Of a stretch of 64,000 nucleotides of DNA, positions 16,232 to 24,969 are shown piece after piece. Location: contig NZ_JADOVJ010000001.1 of assembly GCF_015752315.1 (NCBI RefSeq), forward strand, positions 1,790,501 to 1,854,500, in the 5' to 3' direction. The position numbers were made by a program, and so were the translations under genes. The stretch comes from Nocardioides luteus. GTDB taxonomy: Bacteria > Actinomycetota > Actinomycetes > Propionibacteriales > Nocardioidaceae. The notes under the pieces were generated by a model. The model searched no databases, had not been told where the DNA came from, and saw nothing but the letters and a program-made list of their open reading frames with translations. Positions within the stretch are counted from its first letter, which is position 1, and each line of letters begins with the position of its first letter.

Positions 16232-17721
16232 TGGGGGAGAAGGCCACGGTCCACTTCCGTCCGGAGGGGGCCTACGTCGGTGACGTGATCCCGTTCGCGC
16301 ACGAGGGCGTCGTGTGGCTCTACTACCTCCTGGACGGCCGTGACCCGGCCGTCGACGACGAGGGCCTCCGGCGCACCGGCATGCCCTGGGCCGCGGTGAC
16401 CACCACCGACTTCGTCCACTTCGAGGACCGCGGCGTGGTGCTGCCCTCGGGCGGCGCCGACGCGGAGGACTTCGACTGCTACACCGGCAGCGTCGTCACC
16501 GGCGACGACGGCACCCTCCACCTCTTCTACACCGGCCACAACCCCCGCGTACGCTCCGCCGACGGCGACCTGCAGATCGTCTGCCACGCCACCAGCGACG
16601 GCGATCCGGCGCGGTGGACCAGGCACCCGGAGTGGTCCTTCGGTGCGCTGCCCGGCCACCTTCCCGAGGACTGGCGCGACCCGTTCGTCCACCGGCCCGA
16701 TCCGGACGGGCCCTGGCAGATGCTCCTCGCGGCCCGCCGCGACGGCGGCCCGGACCGTCGCCGTGGCGTGGTCGCCACGCTGACCTCCGACGACCTGATC
16801 ACCTGGCGTCCGGATGTCCCGGTCTGGGACCCGCGCCGCTTCATCACCCAGGAGTGCCCGGACGTGTTCCGGATGGGGGAGCACTGGTATCTGGTCTACT
16901 CGGAGTTCTCCGACGCCTTCCAGACCCGCTACCGGATCGCGTCCTCGCCCGAGGGTCCCTGGCTGGCGCCCGCCGACGACACCGTCGAGGGGCGGGCCTT
17001 CTACGCCGCCAAGACCGTCGAGCACGACGGACGGCGCTACTTCATCGGCTGGATCGCCTCGCGTGAGCACGAGAGCGACTCCGGAGCCTGGCAGTGGGCC
17101 GGTGACATGGCCGTCCTCGAGGCCGGCCAGCGGCCCGACGGGAGCCTCACCTTCGACCTGCCGCACCAGACCGCGGCGCTCTTCTCGGACGCGGCCGACG
17201 TCACCGGGTCGCTGGTGCCGGTCGACGGCGCCGACGCCGTGCCCGGGGCCGGCGCCCGGACCAGGCACAGCACCTGGCTCGGCCCGGAGACGCCCACCCG
17301 CGCGCTGGTCACCGCGGAGCTCGAGATCGCGCCAGGCACCCAGGCGTGCGGGCTGCTGCTCCGGGCGAGCGAGGAGTCGGGATACGAGATCCGGCTCGAG
17401 CCGCAGCGCGGCCGGATGGTCTTCGACCGCTGGCCACGCACCCGCACCGGCGGCGAGCAGTGGCAGATCCAGGGCGACGTACCGCATGCGGTCGAGCTCG
17501 AGCGGTTCGCCGACCTCGCGCCCGGCCGGCACACGGTGCGGGTCCTCCTCGACGGCTCGCTGTGCACCGTCGTGCTCGACGGGAGCGTCGCGATGAGTGC
17601 GCGGATGTACGACCACCCCACCGGGCGGGCCGGCGTCTTCGTGACCGACGGCGAGATCACCCTGGAACGGCTGGAGATCCGGCGCCCTCGCCCAGACGCA
17701 GGGAAGCGTACGTCTCCTTGA
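16231..17721 (+). CDS. Atypical GH32-like five-bladed propeller glycosidase
   Basis: 496-aa protein aligned to the GH32 plan: the FRP..GDVIPF segment replaces the usual NDPNG but keeps an Asp (Asp18). Asp150 lies in WRDP and Glu208 in QECP, matching the stabiliser and acid/base. A C-terminal sandwich domain follows (LLLRASEESGYEIRLEP). No signal peptide, so cytoplasmic. The altered nucleophile motif suggests a specificity different from the canonical enzyme at 10453-11787. The start ATG 16231 is coupled to the lacI-type stop. Its last 65 bases overlap the convergent Lrp-family gene. Confidence 0.8.
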   Translation: MGEKATVHFRPEGAYVGDVIPFAHEGVVWLYYLLDGRDPAVDDEGLRRTGMPWAAVTTTDFVHFEDRGVVLPSGGADAEDFDCYTGSVVTGDDGTLHLFYTGHNPRVRSADGDLQIVCHATSDGDPARWTRHPEWSFGALPGHLPEDWRDPFVHRPDPDGPWQMLLAARRDGGPDRRRGVVATLTSDDLITWRPDVPVWDPRRFITQECPDVFRMGEHWYLVYSEFSDAFQTRYRIASSPEGPWLAPADDTVEGRAFYAAKTVEHDGRRYFIGWIASREHESDSGAWQWAGDMAVLEAGQRPDGSLTFDLPHQTAALFSDAADVTGSLVPVDGADAVPGAGARTRHSTWLGPETPTRALVTAELEIAPGTQACGLLLRASEESGYEIRLEPQRGRMVFDRWPRTRTGGEQWQIQGDVPHAVELERFADLAPGRHTVRVLLDGSLCTVVLDGSVAMSARMYDHPTGRAGVFVTDGEITLERLEIRRPRPDAGKRTSP

Positions 17722-18610
17722 CGAACCGGAGATGGCTCCAGGTCTCGGCCTCGCGGACGCCGTCGAGCTCGCGGATGTGGTCGAGCACGCCGACGAGGTC
17801 GCCGGAGGTGGCGGTGTTGACGGTGAGCAGGGCGTCGTAGCGCCCCAGCGTCCGGGCCACGAAGGTGACCGACGGGAGGGTGGCGAGCTGCTCGGCGATC
17901 GGGCGGTGGGCGGCGCCGTCGAGACGGAGCCCGATCCCGGTCGCCGTACGGCGCTCCCGGCCCGAGTGGCGCACGACCGCGCCGACCCGGACGACGTTGC
18001 CGTCGAGCAGGCGGACGACGCGCCGGCGGGTGCCGGCGGGGGAGAGGCCCACGCTCGCGGCGAGCTCGACGAAGGAGGCGCGGCCGTTCGCCTGCAGCGC
18101 GCGCAGCAGTGCGTAGTCGGTCTCGTCGAGCGACCCGGCGGCGGGTGCGGGGCCGACCGGGGCGGCCACGTCGCGGATGACCTCGGTGTAGAGCAGCGTC
18201 TCGGTGGTGACGATGCCGTCGATCGCGCGCACCTCGGCGAGGGCGTCGTCGATCCGGCCGATGTCCTTCGCCCGGAGCTCCAGCACCAGGGCATGGTGGC
18301 CGCTGGTCATCGAGACCAGCGTGGTGTCCTCACGTGCGGCGGCCGCCTGCGCGACGTGGGCCGCGGAGCCGTTCACGGTGACCGAGACGTGGGCGAGCAC
18401 GTCGTGGCCGAGGACGGCGGGATGAACGACTCCCCGGACGTCGATGTGCCCCTCCGTCAGGAGCCGCTGCACCCGGGTGGCGGCCGCTGATCGGGAGAGG
18501 CCCACCTGGGCGGCGATCTCACGGTGGGTGAGCCGACCGTCCTCCTCGAGCAGGACGAGGATCGCCTCATCGGTGCTGTCGAGGACGGCGGGCGCGAATT
18601 CGTTCGACAT
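17657..18610 (-). CDS. Lrp/AsnC family regulator with two tandem modules
   Basis: 317-aa protein, twice the usual 150 residues. It has two winged-helix segments (residues about 10-55, DSTDEAILVLLEEDGRLTHREIAAQVGLSRS; and 160-205, DETDYALLRALQANGRASFVELAASVGLSPAG), each followed by an AsnC ligand-binding domain. Fused pairs of this kind occur in actinobacteria. It is divergent from the 18804-24892 operon and probably controls it in response to an amino acid or related ligand. The stop lies inside the 3' end of the convergent GH32-like gene. Confidence 0.88.
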   Translation of the reverse strand: MSNEFAPAVLDSTDEAILVLLEEDGRLTHREIAAQVGLSRSAAATRVQRLLTEGHIDVRGVVHPAVLGHDVLAHVSVTVNGSAAHVAQAAAAREDTTLVSMTSGHHALVLELRAKDIGRIDDALAEVRAIDGIVTTETLLYTEVIRDVAAPVGPAPAAGSLDETDYALLRALQANGRASFVELAASVGLSPAGTRRRVVRLLDGNVVRVGAVVRHSGRERRTATGIGLRLDGAAHRPIAEQLATLPSVTFVARTLGRYDALLTVNTATSGDLVGVLDHIRELDGVREAETWSHLRFVKETYASLRLGEGAGSPAVPG

Positions 18611-18636
18611 TTTTTGGGAGCGTCTCCAAGGTCAGA

Positions 18637-18654
18637 CCGATCCTCCAGGATCGG
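18637..18654. promoter_or_regulatory. Palindrome in the Lrp/operon control region
   Basis: CCGATCCT and AGGATCGG are perfect arms separated by CC, 27 bases before the Lrp-family start and 150 bases before the divergent operon. Candidate binding site for the adjacent regulator. The remaining 18655-18803 includes an A/T-richer stretch that should hold the operon promoter, but no clear -35/-10 pair was found. Confidence 0.45.
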
Positions 18655-18803
18655 GATCGAATGACATTATGACGGATCTGTCGGTCTTTACCGGCATATC
18701 GAAACCCATTACAGCCAGGTTAAGAACGAAACGATTGCCGCGCCTCTCGGGATGCTCTTAGAGTGACGCAGATCTCGGCCGACCCACAGATCCAGGAGGC
18801 CCG

Positions 18804-19226
18804 GTGTCCACGATCACCGCCCCATCAGCCACGCTGACCGAGTCGCAGGTCCATGCGGCCGCCGACCGGCTCCTCGCGGCCTTCGCCGCGACCGACACCG
18901 CGGCCTACTTCTCGTGCTTCGCTCCCGAGGCCGACTTCGTCTTCCACACCGAGCCTCGACGTCTCGACGACCGCGCTGCCTACCAGCGTCTCTGGGCCGC
19001 CTGGGTCGCCGAGGGCTGGCGGGTGGAGTCCTGCCGGAGCACCGACCGTCGCGTCCGGGTCCACGGCGACACCGCAGTCCTCACCCACGACGTCCTCACC
19101 ACGACCTCGACGAACGGACGCACCGCGACCACCCAGGAGCGGGAGACGATCGTCTTCCGCCTCGTCGACGGCAACGTCCTCGCCGTGCACGAGCACCTGT
19201 CCGCCCGCCCGAGCGAGGGCATGTGA
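18804..19226 (+). CDS. SnoaL-like / NTF2-fold protein
   Basis: 140-aa protein with the NTF2-like fold pattern: an N-terminal helix (AADRLLAAFAATDTAAYFSCFAPEADFVFHTE) and C-terminal strands ending ERETIVFRLVDGNVLAVHEHLS. Such proteins bind small ligands or act as minor enzymes. The start is GTG 18804 with AGGAGG 6 bases upstream. First gene of the putative guanidino-compound operon, joined to the permease gene by an overlap at 19226. A specific role is not readable. Confidence 0.8.
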   Translation: MSTITAPSATLTESQVHAAADRLLAAFAATDTAAYFSCFAPEADFVFHTEPRRLDDRAAYQRLWAAWVAEGWRVESCRSTDRRVRVHGDTAVLTHDVLTTTSTNGRTATTQERETIVFRLVDGNVLAVHEHLSARPSEGM

Positions 19227-20785
19227 TGAGTACGCAGCCGCAGCCGCCGAAGGTCACCGAGGTCGAGCAGCACGGCGTCGAGCCGATCCCCGACCCCGAG
19301 CGCAGCGCCCGGCCGCTCGACCTCTTCCGGCTCACGTTCGGCGGCGCCAACACCATCGCCACCGTGGTGCTCGGGAGCTTCCCGATCCTGTTCGGGCTCT
19401 CCTTCGCCCACGGCCTGATGGCCACACTGCTCGGCCTGTTGCTCGGCGCCGTCGTCCTCGCTCCGATGGCCCTGTTCGGCCCGCGCAACGGCACCAGCAA
19501 CTCGGTCAGCTCCTCGGCCCACCTCGGTGTGCACGGCCGGATCGTCGGCTCGTTCCTCTCGCTGCTCACCGCGCTGGCGTTCTTCTCGATCTCGGTGTGG
19601 AGCTCCGGCGACGTGCTCGTCGGCGGCGCGCACCGCGCGGTCGGACTCCCAGAGAACGACCTGACGCTGGGGCTGGCCTACGGCCTCTTCGCGGTGCTCG
19701 TGCTGATCGTGTGCATCTACGGCTTCCGGTTCATGCTGCTGGTCAACAAGATCGCCGTCGTCGCCGCGACGCTGCTCTTCCTGCTCGGGATCCTCGCCTT
19801 CGCCGGCGACTTCGACCCCGGCTACGCCGGCGCGTTCGGCTCCGGCTCGGAGGCGTTCGGCCAGCCCGGCTTCTGGGCCGCCTTCGTCGGCTCGGCGCTG
19901 ATCGTGATGTCCAACCCGGTCAGCTTCGGTGCGTTCCTGGGCGACTGGGCCCGCTACATCCCGCGCGGGACCTCCGGGCGGTCCTCGATGGCGGCCGCCT
20001 TCCTGGCGCAGGTCGCCACCCTCGTACCGTTCTCCTTCGGGCTGGTCACGATGACGATCATCGCCACCCGCGAGCCCGAGATCTTCGAGACCGGTGCGTA
20101 CGCCTCGGGGCTGCTCGCGATCGCGCCGGGCTGGTACTTCGCCCCGGTCGCGCTGATCGCGCTCATCGGCGGCATGTCGACCGGCACCACCGCGCTCTAC
20201 GGCACCGGGCTCGACTTCTCCAGCGTCTTCCCGCGCTTCAACCGGGTGCAGTCGACGGTGCTCATCGGCGTCTTCGCGATCGGGGTCATCTTCATCGGCC
20301 GGTTCGTCTTCGACGTCGTCTCCAGCATCTCCGCCTTCGCCGTCCTGATCATCAGCTGCACCGTCCCCTGGATGATGGTGATGATGATCGGCTGGTACGT
20401 CCGGCGCGGCTGGTACGACTCCGACTCGCTGCAGGTCTTCAACCGTCGTCAGCGCGGTGGCAGCTACTGGTTCGCGCACGGCTGGAACTGGCGCGGCCTG
20501 GCCGCCTGGCTGATCGCGGCCGCCGTCGCGCTCACCTTCGTGAACCTGCCCGGCCAGTTCGTCGGCCCGCTCGCCCCGCTGATCCCCGGCGGCGTCGACA
20601 TCTCCATCCCGCTCGGGATGGGCCTCGGCGCGCTGCTCTACCTCGGACTGCTCTTCGCCTTCCCCGAGCCGCGCGACGCCTACGGTCCCGAGGGATCCCG
20701 GCTGGTGCCGACGGCGCCGGCCGCGAACACCCCGGTGACCTCGGTCGACGACGGACCCGCTCCCGCGGCCACCGCCGTCGGCTGA
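19226..20785 (+). CDS. NCS1 family purine/cytosine-type permease
   Basis: 519-aa membrane carrier with about 12 predicted helices, related to cytosine/purine/hydantoin permeases. It has the early signature LTFGGANTIATVVLGSFPILFGLSF and the loop GPRNGTSNSVSSSAHLG. It would import a nitrogenous substrate for the enzymes encoded downstream. The start ATG 19226 overlaps the previous stop (TGATG) with GAGGG before it. The C-terminal 40 residues are a polar tail. The substrate is not predictable from sequence; context suggests a guanidino compound. Confidence 0.88.
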   Translation: MSTQPQPPKVTEVEQHGVEPIPDPERSARPLDLFRLTFGGANTIATVVLGSFPILFGLSFAHGLMATLLGLLLGAVVLAPMALFGPRNGTSNSVSSSAHLGVHGRIVGSFLSLLTALAFFSISVWSSGDVLVGGAHRAVGLPENDLTLGLAYGLFAVLVLIVCIYGFRFMLLVNKIAVVAATLLFLLGILAFAGDFDPGYAGAFGSGSEAFGQPGFWAAFVGSALIVMSNPVSFGAFLGDWARYIPRGTSGRSSMAAAFLAQVATLVPFSFGLVTMTIIATREPEIFETGAYASGLLAIAPGWYFAPVALIALIGGMSTGTTALYGTGLDFSSVFPRFNRVQSTVLIGVFAIGVIFIGRFVFDVVSSISAFAVLIISCTVPWMMVMMIGWYVRRGWYDSDSLQVFNRRQRGGSYWFAHGWNWRGLAAWLIAAAVALTFVNLPGQFVGPLAPLIPGGVDISIPLGMGLGALLYLGLLFAFPEPRDAYGPEGSRLVPTAPAANTPVTSVDDGPAPAATAVG

Positions 20786-20833
20786 CTCGAACCACCCCCG
20801 TTACACCTGTCCCACTGCTAGGAGAACCACCCC

Positions 20834-21781
20834 ATGCCCATCGGGCCCATCGACGCCTCCAAGAACCCCCGCTACGCCGGCTTCGCGACCTTCGCGCGCC
20901 TGCCCCGCCTCGACGAGGTGGAGCACGCCGACATCGCGGTCGTCGGGGTTCCGTTCGACACCGGCGTCTCCTACCGGCCCGGCGCCCGCTTCGGCCCGGC
21001 GCACGTGCGGGAGTCCTCGCGCCTGCTGCGCCCCTACAACCCGGCGCTGGACGTCTCCCCGTTCGCCTCGGCCCAGGTGGTCGACGCGGGCGACATCGCG
21101 GCCAACCCGTTCCACATCGACGAGGCGATCGACACCGTCCACGCCTCGGCGCTCGACCTGACCGCCGACGGCGCCCGGCTGGTGACGATCGGCGGCGACC
21201 ACACCATCGCGCTGCCGCTGCTGCGGGCCGCCGCCGAGCAGCACGGTCCCGTCGCGCTGATCCACTTCGACGCCCACCTGGACACCTGGGACACCTACTT
21301 CGGCGCCGAGTACACCCACGGCACCCCGTTCCGGCGGGCGGTCGAGGAAGGCATCCTCGACACCGAGGCACTGAGCCACGTCGGCACCCGCGGCCCGCTC
21401 TACGGCAAGAAGGACCTCGAGGACGACCGCCGCTTCGGCTTCGGGATCGTCACGTCCTCCGACGTCTTCCGCCAGGGCGTCGACGAGGTCGTCGACAAGC
21501 TCCGGCAGCGGGTCGGCGACCGCCCGGTCTACGTCTCGGTCGACATCGACGTCCTCGACCCGGCGCACGCCCCCGGCACCGGCACCCCCGAGGCGGGCGG
21601 GCTCACCTCGCGGGAGCTCCTGGAGATCCTGCGCGGCTTCGCCGGCCTGAACCTGATCGGCGCCGACGTGGTCGAGGTCGCCCCGGCGTACGACCACGCC
21701 CAGCTGACCGGGGTCGCCGCTTCGCACGTGGCCTACGACCTGGTCTCGCTGCTCGCGATGCGGCACGCGGAGCAGGCATGA
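20834..21781 (+). CDS. Agmatinase-family ureohydrolase
   Basis: 315-aa binuclear-metal ureohydrolase that releases urea from a guanidino substrate. All metal ligands are present: His123 (GGDHT), Asp146/His148/Asp150 (HFDAHLD) and Asp237/Asp239 (SVDIDVLDP). Length fits agmatinase, guanidinobutyrase or guanidinopropionase, which cannot be told apart by eye. Its neighbours (a ThDP enzyme resembling 2-ketoarginine decarboxylase and a permease) favour guanidinobutyrate or a related compound over agmatine. An AGGAGA ribosome site precedes it. It overlaps the next gene by 4 bases (ATGA). Confidence 0.9.
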   Translation: MPIGPIDASKNPRYAGFATFARLPRLDEVEHADIAVVGVPFDTGVSYRPGARFGPAHVRESSRLLRPYNPALDVSPFASAQVVDAGDIAANPFHIDEAIDTVHASALDLTADGARLVTIGGDHTIALPLLRAAAEQHGPVALIHFDAHLDTWDTYFGAEYTHGTPFRRAVEEGILDTEALSHVGTRGPLYGKKDLEDDRRFGFGIVTSSDVFRQGVDEVVDKLRQRVGDRPVYVSVDIDVLDPAHAPGTGTPEAGGLTSRELLEILRGFAGLNLIGADVVEVAPAYDHAQLTGVAASHVAYDLVSLLAMRHAEQA

Positions 21782-23403
21782 CCGGACGCAACGGCGGTGA
21801 CGTCACCGTCGAGAGCCTGACGGCGCTCGGCGCGACGCATGTGTTCGGGATCCCGGGGCAGCACGCCCTCGGTCTCTTCGACGCCATCCGCCGCAGCGAC
21901 CTGACCTTCGTCTCCTCCCGGGTGGAGAACAACTCGGTCTTCGCCGCCGACGGGTACGCCCGCACGACCGGCCAGGTCGGCGTCGTGTTCTGCTCCACCG
22001 GACCCGGAGCGCTCACCGCCCTGGGCGCGCTCCAGGAGGCGTACGCCGCCTGCGTCCCGATCCTGATGATCACCAGCCAGATCCCGCGCGACGGGCTCGG
22101 CGGTGCCCGCAAGGGCTACCTGCACCAGCTCGACGACCAGCAGGCCAGCGCCCGCAACGTCACCCGGTCCACCGCCGTCGTGCGGGACGCGGCCGCCATC
22201 CCGGGCGTCCTGGCCGACGCGTGGGCCACCGCCCAGGAGGCGCCGGCCGGGCCGGTCTGGGTCGAGATCCCGCAGGACGTGCTCCTCGAGGAGGTCACCG
22301 CGCCTCCGGTGACGAGCCTCGAGGCCCAGGTGCGCGCGCCCCGGCGGCCCCGCCCGGAGGTCACCGCCGAGGCGGCCCGCCTCCTCGCCGCCGCCGAGCG
22401 CCCGGTGATCCTCGCCGGGGGAGGCGTACGCCGCTCCGCCGGTGCCCCGGAGGCGCTGGTCGCCGTCGCGGAGCTCCTCGACGCACCGGTGGTCTCGACC
22501 GCCGGCGGCAACGGCGCGATCCCGCTCGGGCACCCGCTCAGCGCCGGCGCGTGGATCGAGGACCGGCACACCACCGACCTGCTCGATGACGCCGACGTCC
22601 TGCTCGCGATCGGCACCTCGTTCGGCGAGGTGACCAGCAACTACGGCACCGTCACGCCGCGCGGCAGGGTGATCCAGATCGATGCCGAGGCTCGCGTGCT
22701 CGGCTCGAACCACGATGTCCTCGGCGTGCACGCCGATGCCGCCGCGGCGCTGAGAGACCTCGCCGCCGCGCTCGGCGAATCCGGCCCACGCGCCGGGAGC
22801 AGGCGGTCCGGCGCCGAGGTCGCCCGCGACCTGCGAGCCCGGGTCGAGAAGCGGCTCGACGCCCAGGACCTCGCCGCGGAGCAGCGACTGCTCGCCGACC
22901 TGCGCGCGGCGGTGCCCGACGAGGCCGACACCTTCTGGGACATGACGATCGCGGCGTACTGGGCGTGGTCGGCCTGGGACCCGCGCTCCGGCGGCTTCCA
23001 CACCGCCCAGGCCTCCGGCGGTCTCGGTCTCGGGTTCCCCGCGGCGATCGGAGCCGCGGTGGGGACCGGGCGGCGTACGTTCGCGGTCGCCGGTGACGGC
23101 GGCGCGATGTACTCCATCGCCGAGCTCGCCACCGCCCGCCAGCACGACGTCGACGTCACCTGGCTGGTGATCGACGACGGCGGCTACGGGATCCTGCGCG
23201 AGTACATGACCGGCGCGTTCGGCGCCGCCACCGCCACCGAGCTCGCCCGGCCGGACTTCGTCCGCCTCGCCGAGGCGTTCGGCATCGCTGTGCATGCCGC
23301 GACCCCCGAGACCGTCGGCGAGATCGTCGCCGGCACCTTCGCCACCAGCGGCCCCGCAGTCGTGGTCCTCCCGACAACCCTCCGCATGTTCGCCCCCACA
23401 TAA
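21778..23403 (+). CDS. Thiamine diphosphate-dependent enzyme, acetolactate-synthase-like
   Basis: 541-aa ThDP enzyme with three domains: the N-terminal pyrimidine domain with catalytic Glu50 ([17 protein letters not shown]), a central domain, and a C-terminal diphosphate domain with GDG 439-441 and IDDGGYG. The usual Asn-Asn is Asp-Asp here. The fold is shared by acetolactate synthase, benzoylformate decarboxylase and AruI (2-ketoarginine decarboxylase). Beside a ureohydrolase, an AruI-like decarboxylation of a 2-oxo-guanidino acid is the most economical reading, but this is inference. Translationally coupled to the preceding gene. Confidence 0.85.
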   Translation: MTGRNGGDVTVESLTALGATHVFGIPGQHALGLFDAIRRSDLTFVSSRVENNSVFAADGYARTTGQVGVVFCSTGPGALTALGALQEAYAACVPILMITSQIPRDGLGGARKGYLHQLDDQQASARNVTRSTAVVRDAAAIPGVLADAWATAQEAPAGPVWVEIPQDVLLEEVTAPPVTSLEAQVRAPRRPRPEVTAEAARLLAAAERPVILAGGGVRRSAGAPEALVAVAELLDAPVVSTAGGNGAIPLGHPLSAGAWIEDRHTTDLLDDADVLLAIGTSFGEVTSNYGTVTPRGRVIQIDAEARVLGSNHDVLGVHADAAAALRDLAAALGESGPRAGSRRSGAEVARDLRARVEKRLDAQDLAAEQRLLADLRAAVPDEADTFWDMTIAAYWAWSAWDPRSGGFHTAQASGGLGLGFPAAIGAAVGTGRRTFAVAGDGGAMYSIAELATARQHDVDVTWLVIDDGGYGILREYMTGAFGAATATELARPDFVRLAEAFGIAVHAATPETVGEIVAGTFATSGPAVVVLPTTLRMFAPT

Positions 23404-23416
23404 GCAGGAGCCCCTC

Positions 23417-24892
23417 ATGGATCTCACGATCATCGTCATCTACCTCGCCGCCATGGTCGCCTTCGGCTGGTGGGGCAAGTCCCGCACCAGCGACAGCGCC
23501 GACTTCCTCGTCGCCGGCCGCCGGCTCGGCCCGGTGCTCTACACCGGCACCATGTCCGCACTCGTGCTCGGCGGTGCCTCGACCGTCGGTGGCGTCGCGC
23601 TCGGCTACGAGTACGGCATCTCCGGAGCGTGGCTCGTGGCCGCGATCGCCCTCGGCGTGCTCGCGCTGAGCCTCTTCTTCGCCGGCCGGATCCAGCGGCT
23701 GCGGATCTACACCGTGGCCCAGATGCTGGAGCTGCGCTACGGCGTCGGAGCCACCGCCGCCTCGGGCCTGGTCATGGTGGCGTACACACTGATGCTCGCG
23801 GTCACCTCGACGATGGCGTACGCGACGGTGTTCAACGTGCTCTTCGGCACCGACCGCTGGCTCTCGGTGCTGATCGGCGGCGCCATCGTGGTGATCTACT
23901 CCGCGATCGGCGGGATGTGGTCGATCACGCTGACCGACATGGTGCAGTTCGCGCTGAAGACCATCGGCGTCTTCTTCCTGCTGCTGCCGTTCACCTGGAG
24001 CCACGCCGGTGGCCTCGAGGGGATCAAGGAGCGGGCCGGGGACTCCGTCTTCGACCTCGACGCCATCGGCACCGGGACCATCATCACCTACATCGTCGTC
24101 TACACCTTCGGCATGCTGATCGGGCAGGACATCTGGCAGCGGGTCTTCACCGCCCGCTCGCCCCAGGTGGCCCGCTGGGGCGGCACCGCGTCCGGCGTCT
24201 ACTGCCTGCTCTACGGCGTGGCCGGCGCCTTGATCGGCGCCGCGGCCTCCACCTTCATGACCGTCGACGACCGCAACGACGTCTACGCCACCATCGCCCA
24301 GTCGATCCTCCCCGTCGGCGTCAGCGGCCTGGTGCTCGCGGCGGCCGTCGCGGCGATGATGTCGACCGCCTCGGGAGCCCTGATCGCGACCGCGACCGTC
24401 GCCCGCACCGATGTGCAGCCCCTGCTCGCCCGACTGGTCGGACGCACCCCCGAGCCGGTGCAGGACGAGGCCGAGAACCCCGAGCACGACGTACGCTCCA
24501 ACCGGATCTACGTCGTCGCGGTCGGCATCGCGGTCGTCGTCATCTCCTCGCTGCTCACCGATGTCGTCTCCGCGCTGACCATCGCCTACGACATCCTCGT
24601 CGGTGGTCTGCTGGTGCCGATCCTGGGCGGCTTCGTCTGGCGCCGCGGGACCGGTGCCGGAGCGGTGGCGGCGATGGCCACCGGGACCGTTGCCACGCTG
24701 GGCACCATGGCGATCGTCGGCGACGTGCTCGCCAACGAGCCCGTCTACGCCGGCCTGGTCGTCAGCGCCGTCGCGTACGTCCTGGTCAGCCTGCTCACCC
24801 GGCCGACCGAGCCCGCGGTGATGCGGGAGTGGACCGGCCGGCTCGCGGGCGAGGAGGCCACTGCGGCTCCGGCCGCCGTCGAAGCAATCTGA
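23417..24892 (+). CDS. Sodium:solute symporter family protein
   Basis: 491-aa SSS-family carrier with about 13 predicted helices. It starts directly with a membrane segment (MDLTIIVIYLAAMVAFGWWGK) and has the family pattern SADFLVAGRRLGP and TVGGVALGYEYGISGAW. It would drive Na+-coupled uptake of an organic solute. AGGAG lies before ATG 23417. Last gene of the 18804-24892 operon, giving that operon two different carriers (NCS1 and SSS). Confidence 0.9.
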   Translation: MDLTIIVIYLAAMVAFGWWGKSRTSDSADFLVAGRRLGPVLYTGTMSALVLGGASTVGGVALGYEYGISGAWLVAAIALGVLALSLFFAGRIQRLRIYTVAQMLELRYGVGATAASGLVMVAYTLMLAVTSTMAYATVFNVLFGTDRWLSVLIGGAIVVIYSAIGGMWSITLTDMVQFALKTIGVFFLLLPFTWSHAGGLEGIKERAGDSVFDLDAIGTGTIITYIVVYTFGMLIGQDIWQRVFTARSPQVARWGGTASGVYCLLYGVAGALIGAAASTFMTVDDRNDVYATIAQSILPVGVSGLVLAAAVAAMMSTASGALIATATVARTDVQPLLARLVGRTPEPVQDEAENPEHDVRSNRIYVVAVGIAVVVISSLLTDVVSALTIAYDILVGGLLVPILGGFVWRRGTGAGAVAAMATGTVATLGTMAIVGDVLANEPVYAGLVVSAVAYVLVSLLTRPTEPAVMREWTGRLAGEEATAAPAAVEAI

Positions 24893-24901
24893 AAATGAGC
24901 A

Positions 24902-24930
24902 TTGTCAAATAGGCCAGCGCGTCCTAGGGT
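24902..24930 (+). promoter_or_regulatory. Probable promoter of the lipase gene
   Basis: TTGTCA (24902-24907) and TAGGGT (24925-24930) are spaced 17 bases apart, 39 bases before the ATG. Confidence 0.5.
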
Positions 24931-24969
24931 CGGCCGTAGTCGGTCTCGCCTGGGGAAGAGTGGTCTGCC

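Noticed and set aside
16039..18294. A 751-codon minus-strand frame spanning the GH32-like gene and the Lrp gene
   Set aside because: It runs across two genes with clear motifs in other frames and has no recognisable domain.
18611..18803. A guanidine-type riboswitch before the ureohydrolase operon
   Set aside because: Only an 18-base palindrome was recognisable; no conserved riboswitch core was seen. A covariance-model search (Infernal against Rfam guanidine-I to -IV) would settle it.
18853..23403. A 1516-codon plus-strand frame covering the SnoaL, permease and ureohydrolase genes
   Set aside because: Only its end (from 21778) is the real ThDP enzyme. The rest is an out-of-frame Arg/Pro-rich shadow.
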